DNA of 12,471 bases from Desulfobacteraceae bacterium (lineage in GTDB: Bacteria; Desulfobacterota; Desulfobacteria; Desulfobacterales; SURF-15), in contig QZKK01000082.1 of NCBI GenBank assembly GCA_003599475.1, forward strand, positions 1 through 12,471, read 5' to 3'. Positions 5,004-12,471 of this stretch are shown piece by piece; the stretch's first letter is position 1, and each line of letters starts with the position of its first letter. A program made the position numbers and the translations under genes. The notes below the pieces were generated by a model. The model was given only the letters and a program-made list of their open reading frames with translations, was not told where the DNA came from and made no database searches.

Positions 5004-8000
5004 TCACTGTTTTTTAAAAAAATCCTGGAGTCCCTTCTGAAGGACGCCCTTTACCGCTTCTTCCGCCTGTTTCTTCAGATCCGGAGGTTGTTGGGGCTGT
5101 GCCGACGGCGCCTGCGTTGACGGTGTTGGTTGGGGTGCAGCAGCCGGCTCCTTGGGCTGTTCGGGCGAAAGGAGTTTTAAAATACCGGCCGTCAGGTCAG
5201 GTTTTACATCCAGGCTCCCCAGAGGACCGCTTACGGTCACCGGGATCGGATAGTTGGCCAGGTCGCGGATGCCTTTGCCTCCCTTCCCTTCACAGCTTTT
5301 TACCAGGGCGACGGTGGTTTGATAATCGAGATGCCGGCTCGGCAGATCCAGTTTTCCACCGCCTTCCACCCGCAACAGCGGGGAGTAAAGGATCAGGTCT
5401 TGGTTGGTTCCAACGCCGTTTGTAAACGTCATGGATCCGCCCATTTCCGAAAATCCGGTGCCGCCGGTCGACTCCTTTTCGCCGCCTTTGGCCTGTTGGG
5501 TGATCATTTGCAGGATGCCGGCGGCAAGGTCTTCCTTTTTAAGCGAACCTGCGCTGACGGCTGAAAGAACGCGACAGACCTTACCGATGATGTCCACCTT
5601 TTCGATGCTTCCGTCTGTGAAAAGAAACGTGACCTTTCCGTTTACCGTCCGGAGCATGGTATCGACATCGGCCCCTGTAGCGGTAAGCTTGATACCGGAA
5701 CTGGTGAGACCGGTTAACATCGCCTGGCCTTGAAAGTCCTTCAGCAGCGGGCCGACCTGCACTTTGTCCAGTTTCTCGTCCACAGCCAGAAGAGGCAGCT
5801 TGCCGCGAGCGTCGAGGGAAATATTCCCATGATAATTTCCTCCGTAAAGACTTGCCTTAAGGGGATTCAGGGTAAAGAGGCCGTCTTTTCCTTTCGCCTG
5901 CGTCTGGATATCCTGAAGCCGAATATTTGCAACCTTCAGTTTGCCCACAGTTAATTTTCCATCCAAATCCACATCCCCTAGCATGTCCACCGGCAGTGCG
6001 GCCGTGGCCGCACCCGGTGTTGCCGCGGCAGGCGTCGATCCTTTTTTCTTGGGCGGCAGGTACCTGTCCATATCCAGATCATCTACGCGGATATCGAAGC
6101 GATACGACTGTGCCGGCTGAGATTGAATGTCCAATCGGCCTTCCAGACGGGTCTCATCCAGCCGGACCTTAAGAGATTCTACCGATATTGCCGCATCGGA
6201 TCCATTTACCCATGCGGTTGCTTCGAAGGCGGTCATCGCCTTGGGATCCGCGGTTTCCGGGATTTTCCGGCCGATTTTCGCGAGCACCTGGCGGAGATTG
6301 AACGCAGGGATATGAATATCGGTCTTGTGGGAAGGCTGGGTGAAGAGGCCTGTCACCATTGTTTTGACCCCGATCTTCATATCATCCAGGTTCATCTTCA
6401 GGACGTCGGCGGTCAGCGTCTGTTCGTTTAGGTTCAGCAGCGCTCCACTGCCATCCAGCCCAAACGCCAGTTTGTTGCCCAACAGGCCATCTGCAGCCAG
6501 TTGTTCCACTCGAATCACTTCCAAAGCGGCATCGGTGACAACCGTTCCCTTCAGTGAGAGAGTGCTGGATCCGCCGACATCCACGGTTCCGGTTTCGACA
6601 TCCAAGGCCTTCAACATGCGGTCCAGGCGGACGCCCGACAGTTTTTCATCGAAGCGAGTCCTCGCTTCTTTCCCGCGGACATCGAGCTCGACCGCACCGG
6701 TGTAGGTGCCTTCGAACAAGGCGGCTCTAAACGGTTCGGTCCGGAGAATACCGTCTTTGGCATGAATTCCCGCAAAGACGTTGGTCATCTTTATGCCGGA
6801 GGCGGTGAAATCTGCAATGCGGACATTTCCGCCTAAGGAGAGTTTTCGCAATGTTTCAAGCGGGATTCCTCCGGCGGCGGCTGCCCCCGCAGCCGGAGCG
6901 GAAGCGGAAGCCACAGCAGCCCTGCCGCCGGCTTGCTTCGGCGGAAGGTAGCGGTCAAGATTGAGACGATCCAAAGCGAGGTCGAAACGCACGCCCGGCG
7001 CTGTGAAATCGTTCACCGATGCGGAGCCTGTCAATCGGGAATCATCGATACCGACGGCAAGCCTGTTTACTTCAAGACGATCGGCGGCCGCCGTAAAAGC
7101 GATCGAAAGCTCAGCGGAGGAGAGCGCTTTGGCATCCGCCATGTCCGGCAGGTTTTTGACCATTCGGGAAAGCAGCTCCCGCGGGTCGAATCGCGGCACC
7201 GAAAAGTCGCCCTTGATCTCGGGGGTGGTTTGAAATTTGGTCACCGACAGGCTGCCGGCCGTTTTCATCCCCAGCGCTTCAAGTTGCATCGGATCTACCG
7301 TTATGAATTGACGATTGAAATCTCCTTTCGCTCGAAGACCGAGCGCCACCGGCATCGAGCCGCCGGGTATCGCGTCTCCCGAGATCGTGCCCGTCAATTT
7401 CACCCCGTCGATCGATAATGTCGCAGCGGCCAGATCGATTACCGCCGACGATTTCTGGGGAGCGGACAACTGAATCCGGGTTCCGTTGGAATTGAATTCA
7501 GGGAGGCTCAAGGTCAGATCGGAAAGGGTTATTTTCTGCGCTTTGAGCTCGCCAAGGACCCTGCCTGCGAGGGCGGCATCGATCCGGCCCTTTTCTGCTG
7601 TCATCCTCAAGCCAACCTTGAGGTCGGGAAACGAGAAGGTCTGTGCGGCCAGGTCGCTGATGCCTGCGGTTTCCAAAGTCACATCGGCTGTGTACGGCGG
7701 CAGCGACAGCCCGCCGGCTTCCAGCTTGAACCGATCGAGATCGATCCGTCCGGCGCCGGCGTCGAAGGCCCCCGCCCCATCGGCCTTGATCTTTGTATGC
7801 TCGCCGAAGACCGTTTTCCCTTTGAGCGCTGCAGCGAGCTTTAGGCCCGCGATCTTAAATACGTTTCGGTTCAGATCAAAATCGACCCGGGTATCGGCAT
7901 CCACGCGGCCGGAAAAACCCATATCCCCGGTGTCAACGTCAAAACCGATTTTCACTTCCACAGGATCAACCAGCGTTACCGCCGATGTTTGAACGGACAG

Positions 8001-8543
8001 ATCTTTCACGGCCAGTCGCTGTCCGGTGAGCCGGTCGGTCCATGTAGCCGAAGCTTCACGCACCTCCAGCCCGCCGAGAACCAGTGCGCCCGCGGGGATG
8101 GGTGTTTTTTCGGCCTTCTCGTGTGTTTCTTCAGGCTTGGGGTTGATCAAATCGTCCCAGTTGGTCCGGCCGTCTCTGTTCCGTTCCAGATTGAGGGAGA
8201 GCCCGCGTACGGTCACCACATCCGCCTCCAGTCGTTTGGATAACAGCGGTAGAACCCGTACCCGGATCTGAAGCTGCCGGACACTGGCAAACACCGGCGC
8301 TTCGAATCCGGATGCGTTGCCGAGTTCAACCGTATCGAGCGTCACTCCCAGTTGAGGAAAGACGGAAAGGCCGATATCCCCCTCTATTTTAAGCCGCCGG
8401 CCGGTCTGTTTTTCCACCACGCTTACGATGCGATCCTTGTAGTCATTGATATCCACAAGCAGCGGGACGATGATAGCGGCTGCGATGATCAGAACGATGA
8501 TGATCCCGGCTGTGATGCCGGCTGCTTTAAAAAATCTTTTCAT
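5004..8543 (-). CDS. AsmA family protein, inner-membrane-anchored periplasmic protein (1179 aa)
   Basis: The N-terminus has a short basic stretch and one long hydrophobic anchor (about residues 10-30), then the characteristic AsmA opening: NDYKDRI near 33, a TGRRLKIEGDI segment near 47-57 and FPQLGVTL near 62. The rest is long beta-rich repeats, with the typical AsmA C-terminal segment (LTSSGIKLTATG near 945, then GKVTFLFTDGSIEKVDI near 969). Family members are anchored in the inner membrane, face the periplasm and are linked to phospholipid transport and outer-membrane assembly. At 1179 residues it is nearly twice E. coli AsmA (about 617). A duplicated block (447-640 and 743-935) explains part of that. 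Ala/Gly-rich linkers (537-558, 832-849) follow DRYLPPK in both copies, and the tail (1127-1155) is Pro/Gln-rich. GGAGG (plus-strand CCTCC, 8551-8555) seven bases upstream fixes the start. It appears monocistronic. Confidence 0.93.
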   Translation of the reverse strand: MKRFFKAAGITAGIIIVLIIAAAIIVPLLVDINDYKDRIVSVVEKQTGRRLKIEGDIGLSVFPQLGVTLDTVELGNASGFEAPVFASVRQLQIRVRVLPLLSKRLEADVVTVRGLSLNLERNRDGRTNWDDLINPKPEETHEKAEKTPIPAGALVLGGLEVREASATWTDRLTGQRLAVKDLSVQTSAVTLVDPVEVKIGFDVDTGDMGFSGRVDADTRVDFDLNRNVFKIAGLKLAAALKGKTVFGEHTKIKADGAGAFDAGAGRIDLDRFKLEAGGLSLPPYTADVTLETAGISDLAAQTFSFPDLKVGLRMTAEKGRIDAALAGRVLGELKAQKITLSDLTLSLPEFNSNGTRIQLSAPQKSSAVIDLAAATLSIDGVKLTGTISGDAIPGGSMPVALGLRAKGDFNRQFITVDPMQLEALGMKTAGSLSVTKFQTTPEIKGDFSVPRFDPRELLSRMVKNLPDMADAKALSSAELSIAFTAAADRLEVNRLAVGIDDSRLTGSASVNDFTAPGVRFDLALDRLNLDRYLPPKQAGGRAAVASASAPAAGAAAAGGIPLETLRKLSLGGNVRIADFTASGIKMTNVFAGIHAKDGILRTEPFRAALFEGTYTGAVELDVRGKEARTRFDEKLSGVRLDRMLKALDVETGTVDVGGSSTLSLKGTVVTDAALEVIRVEQLAADGLLGNKLAFGLDGSGALLNLNEQTLTADVLKMNLDDMKIGVKTMVTGLFTQPSHKTDIHIPAFNLRQVLAKIGRKIPETADPKAMTAFEATAWVNGSDAAISVESLKVRLDETRLEGRLDIQSQPAQSYRFDIRVDDLDMDRYLPPKKKGSTPAAATPGAATAALPVDMLGDVDLDGKLTVGKLKVANIRLQDIQTQAKGKDGLFTLNPLKASLYGGNYHGNISLDARGKLPLLAVDEKLDKVQVGPLLKDFQGQAMLTGLTSSGIKLTATGADVDTMLRTVNGKVTFLFTDGSIEKVDIIGKVCRVLSAVSAGSLKKEDLAAGILQMITQQAKGGEKESTGGTGFSEMGGSMTFTNGVGTNQDLILYSPLLRVEGGGKLDLPSRHLDYQTTVALVKSCEGKGGKGIRDLANYPIPVTVSGPLGSLDVKPDLTAGILKLLSPEQPKEPAAAPQPTPSTQAPSAQPQQPPDLKKQAEEAVKGVLQKGLQDFFKKQ
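5739..6317 (-). repeat. Internal AsmA duplication, copy B (residues 743-935)
   Basis: This segment begins IHIPAFNLRQVL, passes through ETADPKAM, DETRLEG and DRYLPPK (826-832), and ends near VDEKL (921-925). It aligns with copy A at an offset of 296 residues before the linker and 290 after it. The copies have diverged at the protein level, so the duplication is old. Confidence 0.75.
6624..7205 (-). repeat. Internal AsmA duplication, copy A (residues 447-640)
   Basis: This segment begins FSVPRFDPRELL, passes through DMADAKAL, DDSRLTG and DRYLPPK (530-536), and ends near FDEKL (631-635). The order and spacing of these landmarks match copy B. Weaker similarity reaches upstream of each copy (about 408-446 versus 702-742). 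Confidence 0.75.
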
Positions 8544-8907
8544 TGAGCGACCTCCAATGAAGAAAAATCAGTCAACGGAAAATCCCAGCACTTGAGATAG
8601 AAATACGGCACGAGCGACCGAAGATGAGTTTCCGGTTTTCGGTTGAGCGCTCATGGGATTGCTCCAGATTAAATGGCTGTTGGTTTTGACAATAACCCGA
8701 AACGTCAGAAAAACAAACCTCATCCAGGCTATCTTGGAACACACGAAAAAGCACCATACTGAAGCCGTCGAACTGAAATTCCTGGGGCCTGCCCGCAACC
8801 GGGATAAGGCGGTTACAGTTTTGCGGGATCTCGGGTTTGTGGATGTATCGGATTCCATCCCGTGGAGAGAAGCCTTTCCGGATTGCAACGAGCAGCAGCA
8901 TATAAGC

Positions 8908-9036
8908 GCCGCCGCTGGCCACTGGATGCTTGATGCTGGATTCTGGATGACTGAAGCGGCCAGTTTGATCGAATCAGAAACTGAAGAGAAGAACGCTGAA
9001 CACTGAACGCTGAACACTTTGAAGTTTCACACGAGC
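8908..9036. repeat. 129-bp heptamer-containing insertion inside the HTH pseudogene
   Basis: The segment separates the two halves of the broken gene and is flanked by AGCG at 8905-8908 and 9034-9037, which could be a 4-bp target duplication. It contains four CTGGATG-like heptamers (8922-8949), an inverted pair CTGGCC (8915-8920) / GGCCAG (8958-8963), and four heptamers alternating GAACGCT and GAACACT (8991-9018). Its exact length of 43 codons preserves the frame. Confidence 0.55.
8991..9018. repeat. Heptamer tandem repeat, GAACGCT/GAACACT x4
   Basis: Four uninterrupted 7-base units alternate exactly as GAACGCT, GAACACT, GAACGCT, GAACACT, so the array is also two copies of a 14-mer. It contains the stop codon that ends the upstream half of the HTH pseudogene (TGA 9004-9006). 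It is related in style to the GCTGAAA heptamers after selB. Confidence 0.85.
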
Positions 9037-9135
9037 GAAATGGAGAATGGGAAACGCCCGATCGGCAAAAAGAATGCCCGGATCCTGGGGAAAGCGTTGA
9101 ATACCAACTACAAGGTTTTCCTGTGAAGATCCATT

Positions 9136-9157
9136 AAAAAACCCGGCCGAAGCCGGG
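9136..9157 (-). terminator. Rho-independent terminator of the hicBA operon
   Basis: CCCGGC (9142-9147) and GCCGGG (9152-9157) form a perfect 6-bp GC stem. Read on the minus strand the loop is TTCG, followed by six T residues (plus-strand A run, 9136-9141). This is a textbook terminator 23 bases past the HicA stop. On the plus strand there is no following T-run, so it works mainly for the minus strand. Confidence 0.9.
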
Positions 9158-9179
9158 TGTTGAATGGGTTCTTTCAATT

Positions 9180-9425
9180 TTAGAGGTACTTGTAAAATTC
9201 TTTTTTAGATAACCCGCTTTGCTCAATAATCTTTGCAAGCAACCGGGGGCCGTATTTCTCCTTCTTGCTCTTAAGGTGGTCGACAGTGACGATGCGCCTT
9301 TTGCCCTTAGTGTAGCCTTCCCATTGACAATGGCTTGTTCCGCACTGTTTTTTAGGCGAAAAACCAAGTGCTTTCAGTATATTTTCAACCTGAGCCCTAT
9401 CAAGAAGCGGGTACTGGCCGCCCAT
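9180..9425 (-). CDS. hicA: HicA family toxin (mRNA interferase)
   Basis: This 81-residue protein has the HicA double-stranded-RNA-binding-like layout: an N-terminal helix (RAQVENILKALGF, residues 10-22), a strand pair around GTSHCQW (29-35) with the presumed catalytic H32, RIVTVDHLK (44-52) and a C-terminal helix. HicA toxins cut mRNA and block translation when free of HicB. The length matches full members, and the GTSH motif corresponds to the GSHxx motif of the family. The gene overlaps the upstream hicB stop by one base (minus-strand TGATG, plus 9423-9427), which implies translational coupling, and is followed by a strong terminator. The order antitoxin-then-toxin is the reverse of E. coli hicAB but is frequent elsewhere. 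Toxicity is inferred. Confidence 0.85.
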   Translation of the reverse strand: MGGQYPLLDRAQVENILKALGFSPKKQCGTSHCQWEGYTKGKRRIVTVDHLKSKKEKYGPRLLAKIIEQSGLSKKEFYKYL

Positions 9426-9763
9426 CAGCCGTTGTGCGCAAAATGAAACGGGATTGATTTTTTAAACACAAAGTTATCTCGAAGATTCGATATCGAAATC
9501 AGAAGCTTGATCAGATAATAGGCAACCCAGTCTTTCAGCGGCGCCGGTCGTTTGAGCAGATGAGGGATAGAGTCCGGATCATCGGTATCGATCACGGCCT
9601 CAAGGTAGCTTTTGACCATATCGCCAATTTTTTCGAGCATCTCATCTTTTGATCCGGCCTCAGCGGCAATGTTCAGATCGACGCAGACCCCGTACCACTG
9701 TCCCCCGGACACCTTGCGCCCGTAGCACCTCAGCACCAGATCCGACGATTTATAATCAGCCAT
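9425..9763 (-). CDS. hicB: HicB family antitoxin, short form without an obvious DNA-binding domain
   Basis: The 112-residue product has the HicB partial RNase-H-like core: a strand ending in GGQWYGVCVDLNIAAEAGS (20-38), then the helix KDEMLEKIGDMVKSYLEAV (39-57). HicB proteins bind and block HicA. Many carry a C-terminal ribbon-helix-helix or HTH domain for autoregulation. Here the last 40 residues instead form a hydrophobic, basic tail (DWVAYYLIKLLISISN near 78-93) with no recognisable DNA-binding motif. AAGGAG (plus-strand 9769-9774), five bases upstream of the ATG, supports the start. It overlaps hicA by one base. Assignment rests on the core motif and the HicA neighbour. Confidence 0.78.
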   Translation of the reverse strand: MADYKSSDLVLRCYGRKVSGGQWYGVCVDLNIAAEAGSKDEMLEKIGDMVKSYLEAVIDTDDPDSIPHLLKRPAPLKDWVAYYLIKLLISISNLRDNFVFKKSIPFHFAHNG

Positions 9764-9971
9764 GGCCTCTCCTTCCCCTTCCCAGGTTATCGACTGATCG
9801 ACGGATATTCTTCAATCCATGCACAACTTATGCCAGCGTTTTCAAAAAAGCAAGTGGGTGTTTCATGTATTGGTTACAGGTTTACCACGCTCAAATGCAC
9901 CCTATATGTATCCGGCGCCTTTTGGGGGGATCGTCAGGGGTCGTGGCCTCACCGTAACCCATTGAAATGAT

Positions 9972-10048
<77 letters not shown>

Positions 10049-10056
10049 AAAAAAAA

Positions 10057-10133
10057 TGGGGTGAGTGATGGGGCTCGAACCCACGACAACCGGGGCCACA
10101 ACCCGGTGCTCTGCCAACTGAGCTACACCCACC
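10057..10133 (-). tRNA. tRNA-His (anticodon GTG)
   Basis: The minus strand folds as a cloverleaf with acceptor GTGGGTG/CACTCAC, anticodon loop TTGTGGC (GTG at plus 10097-10099) and an encoded CCA (10057-10059). It has the extra 5' G (position 10133) opposite discriminator C (10060), the identity element for histidyl-tRNA synthetase. It is the first gene of the two-tRNA transcript. Confidence 0.96.
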
Positions 10134-10146
10134 GTACAGACGTTCT

Positions 10147-10175
10147 AAATTAACAAATTGCTAAATCCATTTCAA
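10147..10175 (-). promoter_or_regulatory. Sigma70 promoter of the tRNA-His/tRNA-Arg transcript
   Basis: On the minus strand TTGAAA (plus 10170-10175) and TAATTT (plus 10147-10152) are separated by exactly 17 bases. The -10 ends 13 bases before the mature tRNA-His 5' end. Spacing and position are right for a stable-RNA promoter, although there is no GC-rich discriminator. It faces away from the selB operon. Confidence 0.6.
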
Positions 10176-10269
10176 GAATTATTGTGAAGGGAAGAAAAAA
10201 TATCGAAAATTTGTTATGATAACACGTTTTGAACAAGGGCGACCACCTCGGAGGACACAGAGAAGTCTC

Positions 10270-10440
10270 ATGAACCGGTTTTATCTGTTCCTGATTCGAA
10301 TTTTTGTCGGCGCCGGATTTGCGGTACTGATATCGCGGGTGTTCTTTCAGCGAATCGATCCTGTCACGGTTGCAGGGATCGGTATTTTCCTGGTAGGAAT
10401 GGCCTATGTGCTCGAATATTTCAGGCAGCGGAAAAATTAG
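10270..10440 (+). CDS. Small two-helix membrane protein, hypothetical (56 aa)
   Basis: From ATG 10270 the product has two hydrophobic segments, FYLFLIRIFVGAGFAVLIS (about 4-22) and VAGIGIFLVGMAYVL (about 34-48), and a basic tail (EYFRQRKN). This is a short integral membrane protein with no recognisable family motif. An in-frame ATG at 10216 would add 18 polar residues. I prefer 10270 because a TATGAT -10-like hexamer overlaps the upstream ATG (10215-10220), and the extension is Arg/Pro-rich and unlike the rest. The ribosome site is ambiguous: GGAGG at 10250-10254 is rather far and AGAGAAG at 10258-10264 is weak. The stop lies 21 bases before selB on the same strand, so the two are probably cotranscribed, but nothing links the protein to selenocysteine metabolism. 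Confidence 0.6.
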   Translation: MNRFYLFLIRIFVGAGFAVLISRVFFQRIDPVTVAGIGIFLVGMAYVLEYFRQRKN

Positions 10441-10461
10441 CGTCACAAGGGATATTAAAAA

Positions 10462-12372
10462 TTGAAGCAGATCGTTCTAGGAACCGCGGGCCACATCGAC
10501 CACGGGAAAACGGCCCTGATCAAAACGGTCACAGGCATCAATACGGACCGCCTGAAGGAAGAACAGGAGCGAGGCATCACGATCGAGCTCGGTTTCGCAT
10601 CGATGGTGCTGCCCGGAGGGCAGCCGATCGGGGTTGTGGATGTCCCGGGGCATGAAAAATTCGTCAAGAACATGGTGGCAGGAGCCACCGGAATCGATCT
10701 TGTCGCCATGGTCATCGCAGCAGACGAAGGGGTCATGCCCCAGACGCGGGAGCACATGGAAATCTGCACGCTGCTCGGGATCAAACACGGGCTGATCGTA
10801 TTGACCAAGATCGATCTGGTCGATGAAGAATGGCTGGAACTGGCCAAAGAGGATGTCGAAAACTTCGTGCGGGGAACTTTCCTGGAGGGGGCTCCCATTG
10901 TCCCGGTCTCTTCGATTACCGGAGAGGGCATCCCGGAATTTCTGGATGTTCTTGGACGGCTGAGCACGGAAATTCCCGGCCGCACCACTGCCGGCATTTT
11001 CCGTCTTCCGGTCGACCGGGTTTTTACCATGAAGGGGTTCGGGACGGTCATCACCGGAACCCTTGTCTCCGGGAGCGTTCAGGTGGGCGAAAACATCATG
11101 GTCTATCCGTCTTTGATCACATCGAAGATCCGCGGCATCCAGGTGCACAACCGGAGTGTGACCCGGGCGGAGGCCGGAATGCGAACCGCCGTCAATTTCC
11201 AGGGCCTGGAAAAGACTTCGATTCAACGCGGGGAAGTATTGTCGAATCCCGGCGCGCTCAAACCGAGCTATATGCTGGATGTATCCATCCGTTATTTAAA
11301 GAGCAACAAGAAGCCGATCAAAAACCGCGCGCGCGTCCGCTTCCATACCGGAACCAGCGAAATACTGGGCATCCTGATCCTGCTCGACAGAGACGAGCTG
11401 GCTCCGGATGAAACCGCTCCGGCCCAGATCCGGCTCGATGAGCCCGTGGCGGTCATGATGGGGGATCGGTTCGTCATTCGCAGCTACTCGCCCGTTCGAA
11501 CCATCGGAGGCGGTCAGATTCTAAACCCCATTCCCCAGAAGCAGAAACGGTTTCACCCGGAAATCGTGGAAGGGCTGACCGGCCTTCTGGACAAATCCGC
11601 AGACCAGCGGATCGAATACCATGTGCGGGGGTCTGAGTTCAGGGGCGTCTCTATTTCCGATCTTCGCCTGATGACCAACCTGCCTGAAAAGCAGCTCGAA
11701 AAGCTGCTGCAGGAGCTGCTCTCCAGGAGACGGATCATTCAGGTGGACAAGGAAGAAAGGACATTCATCCATGCGGAAAGCTTCGATCGGATCAAGCAGA
11801 ATGCTGTCGATCATCTATCCGAATATCATCGGGTGAACCCGCTCAAGGCCGGCATGCCCAAAGAGGAGCTCAAATCCAAATTTCCGAAGTATCTGGGAGC
11901 CAAGCTGTTCAATCTGATCCTGAATCAGCTCATCAAGGAGGGGTCCCTCGTCCAGTCGGAAGAAAATGTCCGGTTGATCGGACACGAGGTCTCGCTGGGT
12001 GGGGAGCAGTCGGACCTGAAGCAGAAAATCCTGGATACCTATGAGGAAAGCGGCCTGGAGCCCCCCTATTTCAGGGATGTGGCAAAAACGCTGAAGATGG
12101 ATCCGGCCAGGGCCAAGGACATGATTGCGCTGCTGATCAACGAGGGAAAGATCGTAAAGGCCAAAGAAGACCTCTATTTCCATGCCGATGCGGTGGATTC
12201 GCTCAAACGGAGGCTGATCGAATACCTGAAGGCGAAAGAGGAAATCGATACCCCGAAGTTCAAGGAGATGACCGGCGTCTCCCGAAAATATCTCATCCCT
12301 CTGATCGAACACTTCGACGCCACCAACGTCACCATCCGGATCGGAGATATTCGGAAACTGAGGAGAGCGTGA
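10462..12372 (+). CDS. selB: Selenocysteine-specific translation elongation factor SelB
   Basis: This 636-residue GTPase delivers selenocysteinyl-tRNA to UGA codons marked by a SECIS hairpin. The G-domain motifs are complete: G1 GHIDHGKT (10-17), G2 RGIT (37-40), G3 DVPGH (60-64) and G4 TKID (115-118). EF-Tu-like domains II and III follow (to about 360), with [10 protein letters not shown] in domain II. The C-terminal half is the winged-helix array that binds SECIS RNA, for example [20 protein letters not shown] and the final [20 protein letters not shown] region. The length is normal for bacterial SelB. The start is TTG 10462: an in-frame TAA at 10456-10458 excludes anything further upstream and no ATG follows soon. 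AAGGG at about 10447-10451 is the likely, somewhat distant, ribosome site. No selA, selD or tRNA-Sec lies in this window. Confidence 0.96.
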   Translation: MKQIVLGTAGHIDHGKTALIKTVTGINTDRLKEEQERGITIELGFASMVLPGGQPIGVVDVPGHEKFVKNMVAGATGIDLVAMVIAADEGVMPQTREHMEICTLLGIKHGLIVLTKIDLVDEEWLELAKEDVENFVRGTFLEGAPIVPVSSITGEGIPEFLDVLGRLSTEIPGRTTAGIFRLPVDRVFTMKGFGTVITGTLVSGSVQVGENIMVYPSLITSKIRGIQVHNRSVTRAEAGMRTAVNFQGLEKTSIQRGEVLSNPGALKPSYMLDVSIRYLKSNKKPIKNRARVRFHTGTSEILGILILLDRDELAPDETAPAQIRLDEPVAVMMGDRFVIRSYSPVRTIGGGQILNPIPQKQKRFHPEIVEGLTGLLDKSADQRIEYHVRGSEFRGVSISDLRLMTNLPEKQLEKLLQELLSRRRIIQVDKEERTFIHAESFDRIKQNAVDHLSEYHRVNPLKAGMPKEELKSKFPKYLGAKLFNLILNQLIKEGSLVQSEENVRLIGHEVSLGGEQSDLKQKILDTYEESGLEPPYFRDVAKTLKMDPARAKDMIALLINEGKIVKAKEDLYFHADAVDSLKRRLIEYLKAKEEIDTPKFKEMTGVSRKYLIPLIEHFDATNVTIRIGDIRKLRRA

Positions 12373-12471
12373 GAAGAGCTGAAAGCTCAAAGCTGAAAGC
12401 TGAAAGCAAGAAAAGAGAGTAGGAAGAGCTGAAAGCTCAAAGCTGAAAGCTGAAAGCAAGAAAAGAGAGTA
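12373..12471. repeat. Perfect 50-bp tandem repeat built from GCTGAAA heptamers
   Basis: Positions 12373-12422 are repeated exactly at 12423-12471, where the window ends one base short of the second unit. Each unit holds four heptamers, GCTGAAA, GCTCAAA, GCTGAAA, GCTGAAA (12378-12405 in the first), then a purine-rich spacer AAGAAAAGAGAG. It starts at the first base after the selB stop. The array may continue beyond the window. Confidence 0.92.

Larger units (their letters stand above)
8653..9126 (+). pseudogene. Broken antitoxin-type HTH (XRE-like) gene, interrupted by an in-frame repeat insertion
   Basis: The first part, from ATG 8653, reads TITRNVRKTNLIQAILEH, then VTVLRDLGFVDVSDSIPWREAFPD and QQHIS (agc at 8905-8907). 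After an unrelated stretch with an in-frame TGA (9004-9006), the same frame resumes with SEMENGKRPIGKKNARILGK from 9034 and ends in YKVFL and TGA 9124-9126. The pattern SIPWREAF, then a helix-turn-helix ending HISEMENGKRPIGK, then a KALN..YKVFL tail is how I recall a family of small antitoxin-like regulators of Desulfobacterota. Here about 30 residues of the helix-turn-helix before QQHIS are missing, and 129 bases (43 codons) separate HIS from EMENGKR. The product from 8653 would be a 117-residue protein without a working DNA-binding domain. No good Shine-Dalgarno or partner toxin is visible. The decayed-gene reading rests on frame continuity and remembered motifs. Confidence 0.7.

Noticed and set aside
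8568..9017. 149-aa minus-strand ORF (FSVQCSAFFSSVSD...)
   Set aside because: It reads the GAACGCT heptamers and the antisense of the HTH pseudogene. The plus strand has the recognisable motifs.
9775..9965. Additional tRNA, tRNA fragment or attachment site downstream of tRNA-Arg
   Set aside because: I found no cloverleaf and no repeat of the tRNA 3' end in this interval, nor an integrase nearby.
10477..11226. 249-aa and 199-aa ORFs antisense to selB, and long plus-strand ORFs opposite the AsmA gene
   Set aside because: These are shadow frames of GC-rich genes with strong codon bias; the opposite strand encodes proteins with family motifs.
11815..12459. 214-aa minus-strand ORF over the selB 3' end (FELSALPTLFSCFQLSALSF...)
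   Set aside because: It is antisense to selB, and its N-terminus is the heptamer repeat translated; no Shine-Dalgarno or protein-like motif.
12373..12471. CRISPR-like array
   Set aside because: The units are adjacent, identical 50-mers with no variable spacers, so this is a tandem repeat.

Overview
The window looks like chromosomal DNA of a Gram-negative anaerobe, most plausibly a Desulfobacterota-type delta-proteobacterium. This is inferred from a large AsmA-family envelope protein, a selenocysteine elongation factor (SelB), many small toxin-antitoxin genes, and heptamer-type intergenic repeats of a kind I associate with such genomes. No 16S rRNA or other phylogenetic marker is present, so the assignment is tentative.

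Two compositions meet here. Roughly positions 1-4000 are AT-rich and hold an accessory module: a short cysteine-containing ORF (285-458), an OLD-family ATPase/TOPRIM nuclease (471-2135), and a membrane protein with an N-terminal PilZ domain (2294-3604). A gene-poor stretch with an inverted repeat follows. Next is a DUF433/DUF5615 toxin-antitoxin pair (4087-4679) with its own promoter, then a spacer carrying a dispersed inverted repeat. From about 5000 onward the DNA is GC-richer.

The GC-richer part starts with a 1179-residue AsmA-family protein on the minus strand (5004-8543) that contains an internal duplication of about 296 residues. Beyond it lies a broken antitoxin-like HTH gene (8653-9126). 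Its coding frame is interrupted by a 129-bp in-frame segment made partly of heptamer repeats. It converges on a HicB-HicA pair on the minus strand (9763-9180) that ends in a strong terminator. Two minus-strand tRNA genes (His, then Arg) share one promoter and are divergent from a small two-helix membrane protein and selB on the plus strand. A 50-bp tandem repeat built from heptamers closes the window immediately after selB.

Functionally, the left third reads as a mobile or defence-type accessory island (nuclease, membrane effector candidate, toxin-antitoxin genes). The right part is housekeeping: envelope lipid homeostasis, tRNAs and selenocysteine incorporation. The candidate for an undescribed system is the OLD nuclease next to a PilZ-domain membrane protein with a Cys/His-rich loop.
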